48,778 bases of DNA. Origin: an uncultured Clostridia bacterium (lineage in GTDB: Bacteria > Bacillota > Clostridia > Oscillospirales > CAG-272). The notes under the pieces were generated by a model. It did no database searches, was not told the DNA's origin, and saw nothing but the letters and a program-made list of their open reading frames with translations. Every line of letters starts with the position of its first letter. Position 1 is the first letter of the stretch. Shown here one piece after another: positions 43,526 to 48,778 of this stretch. The DNA is taken from contig CALWJX010000017.1 of NCBI GenBank assembly GCA_944381085.1, positions 1-48,778 on the forward strand, read 5' to 3'. Both the position numbers and the translations under genes were made by a program.

Positions 43526-44476
43526 ATGATAATATCTGTTCTTGAAGCGGCGACACTCGGAAAAGACCTGGACCTTACTCCGTTTGCCGAGTTCGGCGAG
43601 CTTAAAACTTTTGACAACATATCGCCGGAAGACGAAAAAGAAATAATATCTGAAAGCGATATTATAGTCATAAACAAAATTAAGATAGGTGAACATAATC
43701 TTAAAGACGTAAAACGTCTGAAGCTTATATGCGAAATGGCGACAGGTTATGACAACATAGATCTGGAAAGCTGCAAGAAAAGAGGAATAGCCGTGTGCAA
43801 CGTGGTCGGGTATTCCGCAAACAGTGTCGCGCAGATAACTCTCTGTATGGTTCTGAGTCTTTTTTCACATATCGAAGAATACAGAAAATCGGTATATGAC
43901 GGGAAATACAATCGTGAGGGAATTCCGAATATTCTCACCCCCGTTTATCACGAGATATTCGGTAAAACATGGGGAATTATCGGATACGGGAATATAGGAA
44001 AGCAGGTCGCCAATGTCGCCAAAGCGCTTGGATGCAATATTCTCATAAACAAAAGGACTCCGGTACCCGATATCAACTGTACGGATTTGGATACACTTTG
44101 CCGTAATTCGGATATCATCTCGGTTCACACGCCTCTTACTCCGCAGACAAAAGGATTTATCAGCCGCGAAAGAATAGCCATGATGAAAAAAGACGCTATA
44201 TTTATAAACGTGGCCCGCGGCGCGGTTGCCGATGAGGCGGCGTTGGCGGAGGCTGTTCTTGAGGACAGACTCGGCGGCATAGGAATTGATGTGTACGCCA
44301 AAGAACCCTTTGGCGCAGACCATCCTTTCGCGAAAATATCCGGCAGACCGAATGTATATCTGACTCCCCATATGGCATGGGGCGCATATGAGGCAAGGGC
44401 AAGGTGCCGCGATGAGGCTATTGAAAATATAAGGGCGTTTTTGTCCGGCGAAAGACGCAACAGGGTTGACTGCTGA
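43526..44476 (+). CDS. D-2-hydroxyacid dehydrogenase, NAD(P)-dependent
   Basis: An oxidoreductase of the glycerate/hydroxypyruvate/D-lactate dehydrogenase superfamily (316 residues). The nucleotide fold has GYGNIGKQ (153-160). The catalytic residues are R231 in INVARGAV, E260 in YAKEPF and H282 in LTPHMAW. The N-terminal half shows the substrate motifs MATGYDNID and VVGYSANSVAQ, closer to hydroxypyruvate/glycerate-type enzymes than to PGDH. The preferred substrate cannot be set by eye. GAAAGG lies about 13 bases before the ATG. The GH43 gene starts 31 bases after the stop, so the two may work on a sugar-acid or sugar catabolic route. Confidence 0.9.
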   Translation: MIISVLEAATLGKDLDLTPFAEFGELKTFDNISPEDEKEIISESDIIVINKIKIGEHNLKDVKRLKLICEMATGYDNIDLESCKKRGIAVCNVVGYSANSVAQITLCMVLSLFSHIEEYRKSVYDGKYNREGIPNILTPVYHEIFGKTWGIIGYGNIGKQVANVAKALGCNILINKRTPVPDINCTDLDTLCRNSDIISVHTPLTPQTKGFISRERIAMMKKDAIFINVARGAVADEAALAEAVLEDRLGGIGIDVYAKEPFGADHPFAKISGRPNVYLTPHMAWGAYEARARCRDEAIENIRAFLSGERRNRVDC

Positions 44477-44507
44477 CTTAATACGCAAATACAGCGAGGA
44501 AAAACAA

Positions 44508-45905
44508 ATGAAATACACAAGAATTTGCTGCGGAAACACCGCGGATCCCGCTATTCTCGTCGAAAACGGCAAATATTACCTGACGGTATCGTCATTCAGG
44601 TCATTTCCCGGACTTAAAATTTATGAATCGGAAAATCTGACCGAATGGAAAAAAATAAACGCCGCGGTATTTGATAATATATCCGATATATGGGCGCCCG
44701 ATATATGTAAAATAGGCGACAGATATTTCATTTATTTTCCGGATTCAAGCGGAAACATATATGCCGTATATACCGACAATTTATATTCACAGTGGAGCTC
44801 CCCCATATTGCTCGGCTCGGTCGGAATGATAGATCCCGGATTTGCGCGTGACGTCAAAAGCGGTCAGAACTGGCTGTTTTTCAGCGGAGGATATGCCGTT
44901 CCGCTTTCAAAAGACGGTCTGTCGTTTGCCGGGGAATCCAAAATGGTTTATGAGCCGTGGAAAATCCCGGACGAGTGGGATGTAGAGGGGGTTTGCTGCG
45001 AAGGTCCGAAGCTTTTTTACCGCGACGGTTATTACTATCTGACGTTGGCGGAAGGGGGAACGGCGGGACCCGCCACCTCTCATATGGCGGTTATGTTCCG
45101 TTCAGAATGTCTGACAGACGGATGGGAGCCTTCGCCGTACAATCCGGTTTTACATACATGCAGTCCAAAAGACCGTTGGTGGTCTGTGGGACACGCGACG
45201 CCGTTTGAAGCGACTGACGGCAGTTGGAAGTTGATTTTCCACGGATATGAAAAAGGGCACTATAATGAGGGAAGACAAATTCTGATTTGCAACGCGGTAT
45301 GGGAAAACGGGTGGCTTAAAGCCGTAGCTTCGGAAAACGCGGATATAATGCCTCAGGACAGGGAGTATGTATTCGCGGATACAAAAGCCGAAAAATTGTG
45401 GACTGATTTTTCCTTTTTCGGCTCTTTTGACTCAAATCGGCTCAAAATAACGCGGAATGGTCTTGAATTAAACGGTATGGGAGAATCGGTTCGCGACAGT
45501 TGCCCGCTTTTAATAAACGAGACCGCGGGTGACTTTGAAATTCTCGCGCAGTTTGTCGATATCGAAAATCAGGGTGAATTCGGTCTTACGTTCTTTTATA
45601 ATGAAAACTGCAATGCCGGCATATGTCTGAAAAACAGTTATGTCAATACATTTTGTCTTGGAGGATATCGCGGATACAAAAAAATAAGCTCGGATGTGCT
45701 TTATCTCAAAATCATAAAACACGATGACGTGCTGACATATTATTTTTCCGAAGACGGACTGCGGTTTACAAAAACCGAAACAAGCGACGAGGTATCCGGA
45801 TTTCATCACAATGTTTTCAAAGGATTCCTCTCGCTTGCCCCCGGAATTTACGCGACCGGCGGCTGCACTGCCAAATGTAAAAAATTAATACTTAAATTTA
45901 TATAA
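44508..45905 (+). CDS. GH43-family glycoside hydrolase
   Basis: A five-bladed beta-propeller hydrolase, typically an arabinofuranosidase or xylosidase (465 residues). The three acids fit D13 (NTADPAI, general base), D109 (GMIDPGF, pKa modulator) and E165 (CEGPKLF, general acid). The propeller spans about 1-290. A C-terminal beta-sandwich (about 305-465, WTDFSFFGSFDS and GEFGLTFFYNE) resembles the domain appended to many GH43 enzymes. No signal peptide is present, so it acts on imported oligosaccharides. The start at 44508 has GAGGAAAAACAA upstream. A TTG reading from 44466 would overlap the dehydrogenase. A terminator follows. Confidence 0.88.
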   Translation: MKYTRICCGNTADPAILVENGKYYLTVSSFRSFPGLKIYESENLTEWKKINAAVFDNISDIWAPDICKIGDRYFIYFPDSSGNIYAVYTDNLYSQWSSPILLGSVGMIDPGFARDVKSGQNWLFFSGGYAVPLSKDGLSFAGESKMVYEPWKIPDEWDVEGVCCEGPKLFYRDGYYYLTLAEGGTAGPATSHMAVMFRSECLTDGWEPSPYNPVLHTCSPKDRWWSVGHATPFEATDGSWKLIFHGYEKGHYNEGRQILICNAVWENGWLKAVASENADIMPQDREYVFADTKAEKLWTDFSFFGSFDSNRLKITRNGLELNGMGESVRDSCPLLINETAGDFEILAQFVDIENQGEFGLTFFYNENCNAGICLKNSYVNTFCLGGYRGYKKISSDVLYLKIIKHDDVLTYYFSEDGLRFTKTETSDEVSGFHHNVFKGFLSLAPGIYATGGCTAKCKKLILKFI

Positions 45906-45922
45906 TTCATATTTAAAAACCT

Positions 45923-45976
45923 AAAACAGGTAAAGAATAACCGTGGGAAATTGAGCGGGTTTTCTTTGCCTGTTTT
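45923..45976 (+). terminator. Terminator after the GH43 gene
   Basis: AAAACAGG (45923-45930) pairs with CCTGTTTT (45969-45976), continued by AAAGAA/TTCTTT and ACC/GGT. The flanks are A/T-rich, so it may work in both directions. Confidence 0.65.
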
Positions 45977-46018
45977 CTTAAAACTTGTTTTGAAAATTTT
46001 TTGAATCTTTATTTTCAG

Positions 46019-46050
46019 ATGCGACGCATACATTGGTTTTCCTGTACATA
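46019..46050 (+). promoter_or_regulatory. Possible ECF-type promoter of the sigma operon
   Basis: The palindrome ATGCGACGCAT (46019-46029) lies 59 bases before the sigma factor gene, about 16 bases before TGTACATA (46043-46050). ECF sigma factors often autoregulate from a GC-containing -35 of this kind. No second copy was found in the window to test the motif. Confidence 0.25.
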
Positions 46051-46087
46051 AAGGTGAAAGGCCTTTTATTAAGAAGGAGGTTCATGC

Positions 46088-46648
46088 ATGACAGACAACG
46101 AGATAATAAAGTTATACTGGGAACGCTCCGAAAAAGCTATAGAAGAAACCGAGAAAGCCTACGGACGGTATTTTAATTATATTGCCCGTAAAGTAGTCTG
46201 TAACGATGAAGACGCAAAGGAGATTGTAAACGACACATATCTTAAAGCGTGGAACAATATTCCTCCCGAACGTCCGAACAATCTCAAGGCTTTTCTCGGA
46301 AGAATCACCCGTCAGCTTTCAATCAATCGTCTTGAACTGAATACCGCAAAAAAACGCGCTTCGGGACAGTATTTAATAGTACTTGAGGAGCTTGAGGGAT
46401 GTATACCCGACGGTGACGACGGCTCGGATTTAAATGAAACGATTGCTTTGCGATGCGCGATCAACGGATTTTTGCGGTCTTTGCCCGCGGAATCAAGACG
46501 AGTATTTATAAGACGTTATTGGCACATGTATTCGATCTCCGAAATAGCAAAAGACTTTTCCATGAGTGAAAGCAAAGTCAAATCCATGCTTATGCGACTC
46601 AGGGAAAAGCTAAAAAAATATCTTGAACAGGAAGGATTCAGTGTATGA
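46088..46648 (+). CDS. ECF-type RNA polymerase sigma factor
   Basis: The 186-residue protein has only regions 2 and 4, as in extracytoplasmic-function sigma factors. Region 2 (about 20-90) includes EDAKEIVNDTYLKAWNNIPP and AFLGRITRQLSINRL. Region 4 (about 125-182) includes LPAESRRVFIRRYW and the helix-turn-helix YSISEIAKDFSMSESKVKSM. A very strong AAGGAGG lies eight bases before the ATG. The next gene starts inside its stop codon (ATGA), the usual sign of a sigma/anti-sigma pair. It should direct a small envelope or stress regulon when the anti-sigma factor releases it. Confidence 0.93.
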   Translation: MTDNEIIKLYWERSEKAIEETEKAYGRYFNYIARKVVCNDEDAKEIVNDTYLKAWNNIPPERPNNLKAFLGRITRQLSINRLELNTAKKRASGQYLIVLEELEGCIPDGDDGSDLNETIALRCAINGFLRSLPAESRRVFIRRYWHMYSISEIAKDFSMSESKVKSMLMRLREKLKKYLEQEGFSV

Positions 46649-47868
46649 AAAGCCGGAATATATTGGACTCAATAGGATACATTGACGATGATATGATAGA
46701 AGACGCCGAACGGAACTTTCGTAAGCGCGGAAAATCAGTATGGTTGAAATGTGTTTGCGCGGCGGTTTTTCTCTTGTTGATCGCGGCTGCCGCATTTGCG
46801 GTAGTACCCATGTTTATACGTTCGGATCCTGAAAATAACGGTGTTTATTGGGTAGACGACAGACCGAGAAACGATAACGGAATTGTCGCGGAGGAATCGG
46901 CTATAGAATGGCCTTGGAATTGTATGGAAGTGTGCGAGCAATTTCCGGAAATCAGCTATAACGGGGCAGTTTATACCTCAAGGACCGGTTATACGGGAGA
47001 GGACATATCAGAAGATCTTACAGGAAGAAAAATAGGCGAGGGAACCGCGCTTGGGTATGATGCCTACGGTAATGAAGAACATTATATCGGATTTGAGGTT
47101 TATGAGATAAAAAAGGTTGACAGTGAAAGATTTGTCGCGGTAAAATATGACGGATATGATAAATATTACGTCTTTTTAAGGCATGAAACAACTTCTGCCC
47201 AAACACTCGGAGATTTTATCGGTTCTATCAATTTCAGTGAATATTGCAAACTGACAGACGTATATTACAAACCGGATCATAAAGATGAGCTTCACTATGC
47301 TTTAAGCGAGGCAGACGGCGCCGAGGTATGGCGGATGATTGCCGAATACCCGGACGCAAAGCTTTTATCATATCCTGAAAACTTTGACGGACAGAAGGCT
47401 GTGTCTTTCGCTTTGAATTCCGAAGCGTTGGGAGCATATAATCTGTCACTGTCGGTATATGATAACGGATATATACTCACTAATATTGAGAACTACGGAT
47501 ACTGTTTCTATATCGGCGCCGAGGGGGCGGATGAAATTATAAATTATGTGCTCGCTCACAAGACCGATTCTCCCGGGGAAAAAGAATCTGAATTTTTGAT
47601 AGGCACGGTTACCGAAATAGGAGACGATTATATTAAGGTTGACGATACTGTCATGATGAAAAATCCCGACGACGGAATAGAGTTTACCGTATACGCAAAC
47701 CATACCCGGATAAAAAGATACATTGTAAGCGGATTTCTCAAAGTAGGGCAGACGGTGGTGATCGAGCACGGCGGAATATATTCGGACGAACCTACAATTG
47801 TCAGGACCGCGACGTCTCTGTATGAAGCATATATAACCGGCGACGGCGAAGCAATAATTCCGGAATAA
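46645..47868 (+). CDS. Probable anti-sigma factor, single-pass membrane protein
   Basis: The 407-residue protein overlaps the sigma gene by four bases. The N-terminal cytosolic segment (1-31) contains NILDSIGYIDDDMIEDAERN, the short helical motif common in clostridial ECF partners. One membrane span follows (about 32-56), then a large extracellular part. Within it, a region at about 70-300 has no recognised domain. The end (about 313-407, IGTVTEIGDDYIKVDD to the stop) resembles an OB-fold-like DUF3221 module. There is no zinc-binding HxxxCxxC motif, so it is not a ZAS-type anti-sigma factor. A terminator lies directly after the stop. Confidence 0.82.
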   Translation: MKSRNILDSIGYIDDDMIEDAERNFRKRGKSVWLKCVCAAVFLLLIAAAAFAVVPMFIRSDPENNGVYWVDDRPRNDNGIVAEESAIEWPWNCMEVCEQFPEISYNGAVYTSRTGYTGEDISEDLTGRKIGEGTALGYDAYGNEEHYIGFEVYEIKKVDSERFVAVKYDGYDKYYVFLRHETTSAQTLGDFIGSINFSEYCKLTDVYYKPDHKDELHYALSEADGAEVWRMIAEYPDAKLLSYPENFDGQKAVSFALNSEALGAYNLSLSVYDNGYILTNIENYGYCFYIGAEGADEIINYVLAHKTDSPGEKESEFLIGTVTEIGDDYIKVDDTVMMKNPDDGIEFTVYANHTRIKRYIVSGFLKVGQTVVIEHGGIYSDEPTIVRTATSLYEAYITGDGEAIIPE

Positions 47869-48131
47869 TGTTATCGGCGGGTACACATATAAAAAGTGCC
47901 CGCCCTTTACAAGGTATGCTTGGAAAGTTAGATTGCACTGTGTACGATAATTACGTGATGTTTGAAACTGACAGACTCGGAACTTTCATCGTTTGTGTGC
48001 CCGGTGTAGCTTTCGTAATGCCGATGTGGGGTTATGCGATAATCTCAGTTGTCGGTTTTCTTATTATTTCCGGGGTAATTACGCTTATGATTGTTAAAAG
48101 AAAAAACGGAAAAAAGCGTAGGCCGATATGA
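47868..48131 (+). pseudogene. C-terminal stump of a cell-surface protein (probable pseudogene)
   Basis: The frame (87 codons) contains CTVYDNYVMFETDRLGTFIV (about 24-43), a membrane span (about 54-77) and a basic end KRKNGKKRRPI. This is the pattern that ends many Gram-positive surface proteins, with the wall-exposed part missing. No gene-length domain precedes it. The first 12 or so codons read through the terminator hairpin at 47876-47904, and no ribosome-binding site serves the ATG at 47868. A later ATG at 47916 is possible. A remnant of deletion is favoured; a tiny real membrane protein cannot be ruled out. Confidence 0.55.
47876..47907 (+). terminator. Terminator of the sigma/anti-sigma operon
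   Basis: GGCGGGTAC (47876-47884) pairs with GTGCCCGCC (47896-47904), a 9 bp stem with one G-T pair. The T-run is short (CTTTAC). It lies eight bases after the anti-sigma stop. Confidence 0.65.
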
Positions 48132-48257
48132 GGTTTTTGTTTTCTCATATTTTTCTCTCCTTAGATATAGAAAAGCATAGGATTCTTCAAAGTCCATTTT
48201 AGACGTACACTAAAGTGATTTCGTCAGACTGCGGAAAGGTCGGTTTTTAAAAAGTCA

Positions 48258-48291
48258 GTGCGGGGAGGAGAGTGTAATGCCCTCCTCGCAC
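48258..48291 (+). other. Intergenic 11 bp hairpin without T-run
   Basis: GTGCGGGGAGG (48258-48268) pairs with CCTCCTCGCAC (48281-48291) with a 12-base loop, one G-T pair and no T-run. Apart from this hairpin and the tRNA promoter, I see nothing in the 302-base gap at 48132-48433. Confidence 0.6.
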
Positions 48292-48375
48292 GCCGCGGCG
48301 GGTTAACATTAATTGTATTTTAAAATGCCGAGCAAAATCTTTTTCAAAATAATTTTATAAGTCGAAAAAAATCTC

Positions 48376-48404
48376 TTGACAAAAATCAGATTTTGTGATA
48401 TACT
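48376..48404 (+). promoter_or_regulatory. Sigma-A promoter of tRNA-Pro
   Basis: TTGACA (48376-48381), 17 bases, TATACT (48399-48404) with an extended TG, 29 bases before the mature tRNA 5' end. Confidence 0.85.
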
Positions 48405-48433
48405 ATTCAAGTATTTGAAATCAAATATTTTGT

Positions 48434-48510
48434 CGGGGTGTGGCACAGTTTGGTAGTGCGCTTGGTTCGGGACCAAGAGGCCGTGGGTTCGAATCCCGCC
48501 ACTCCGACCA
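48434..48510 (+). tRNA. tRNA-Pro (anticodon CGG)
   Basis: The acceptor stem is CGGGGTG/CACTCCG with one G-T pair. The anticodon arm is CTTGG-TTCGGGA-CCAAG, so the anticodon is CGG and reads CCG (Pro). The T arm has GGGTTCGAATCCC. The 3' ACCA is encoded. It is a single tRNA with its own promoter and terminator. Confidence 0.95.
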
Positions 48511-48514
48511 TCGG

Positions 48515-48554
48515 CAGTGTCGTCTCCCGATTTTGGGTGTCGTCACTGTTTTTT
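48515..48554 (+). terminator. Terminator after tRNA-Pro
   Basis: CAGTG (48515-48519) pairs with CACTG (48544-48548), with CCC/GGG pairing inside. It is followed by TTTTTT (48549-48554). Confidence 0.72.
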
Positions 48555-48778
48555 ACTGTTTCCGCAAAAGCGTGAGCGCTCAGGCGTAGGAGATATTCCA
48601 CCGAGCGATAAACACAAGAATATTAACGGGACGGTATGGATGAATTTTTTCTTTATTTTGGTTCTATTGTAAGCACTACACATATTGAAAAAATAAATTT
48701 CAAAAATCTGTGTTGTAAATAGATATGACCCAAAAAGTCTGAAAATAATAAAGATATGGTTATATACGCGTCAGGAAG
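48555..48778. other. Right-edge region, no gene recognised
   Basis: This is AT-rich sequence with a 28-codon open frame (48636-48722) that I do not trust. A TTTTGGTTC...GCAC segment (48656-48675) resembles one next to the left-edge transposase start (about 170-193). Confidence 0.4.

Noticed and set aside
48407..48601. A minus-strand open frame across the tRNA-Pro gene, containing GVAGFEPTASWSRTK
   Set aside because: This is the well-known artefact of translating the antisense of a tRNA gene; the frame is not a protein.
1..48778. CRISPR array, prophage genes, toxin-antitoxin pair or antiphage system
   Set aside because: No regularly spaced repeats, Cas, phage structural, integrase-att or recognisable defence genes were found; addAB is a general repair enzyme here.

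Overview
The window looks like a chromosomal segment of an anaerobic, endospore-forming member of the class Clostridia, probably an uncultured gut or sediment lineage. The evidence is a SipL/SPOCS-type spore protein with a LysM domain, SpoVG, AddAB in place of RecBCD, a two-domain rubrerythrin, Firmicutes-type Shine-Dalgarno sites and sigma-A promoters, several TTG starts, and two carbohydrate-active enzymes (GH78-like and GH43-like). Most of it is ordinary housekeeping DNA; the accessory part is concentrated at about 38.9-48.2 kb and at the window edges.

Layout. 1-90: start of a transposase-like gene running off the left edge. 0.27-3.5 kb: an Amidase_6 protein, rubrerythrin and a SipL-like protein. 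3.5-5.0 kb: a leftward cluster of three uncharacterised proteins. 5.1-8.9 kb: YfcE-type phosphoesterase, spoVG, murC and a lipoprotein. 8.9-12.1 kb: a lone PduB-type microcompartment shell gene bracketed by two copies of a ~90 bp hairpin repeat, then a GyrB/ParE-type subunit with no A subunit beside it. 12.2-18.3 kb: murD, three consecutive M42 aminopeptidase paralogues and a methionine-gamma-lyase-family PLP protein. 18.4-25.1 kb: a duplicated-domain lipoprotein behind a 3 x 16 bp palindromic repeat, a cysteine desulfurase, enolase and a rhamnosidase-like enzyme.

25.2-33.0 kb is a leftward queG-addB-addA operon for tRNA queuosine maturation and double-strand-break end processing. 33.1-36.9 kb carries a membrane-anchored HtrA protease followed by an OmpR-type response regulator and its histidine kinase, which suggests an envelope-stress unit. 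36.9-38.8 kb carries an RlmA-type rRNA methyltransferase and a family 2 glycosyltransferase. 38.9-41.3 kb is a recent tandem duplication of a whole lipoprotein transcription unit, with divergence confined to one internal block. 41.3-43.5 kb holds an SH3-domain lipoprotein and two small single-pass membrane proteins with charged tails. 43.5-45.9 kb has a D-2-hydroxyacid dehydrogenase and a GH43 enzyme. 46.0-48.1 kb has an ECF sigma factor overlapping its probable anti-sigma factor, then a terminator and what looks like the C-terminal stump of a cell-surface protein. A tRNA-Pro(CGG) gene with promoter and terminator closes the window.

Promoters and terminators are unusually legible: many units have a TTGACA/TATAAT-like pair at 16-17 bp spacing, often with an extended -10, and a hairpin plus T-run at the end. 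No complete, clearly new multi-gene system is evident. The best candidates for something undescribed are the M42 triplet with a metal-site-degenerate third member, the orphan shell protein between hairpin repeats, and the mosaic lipoprotein pair.
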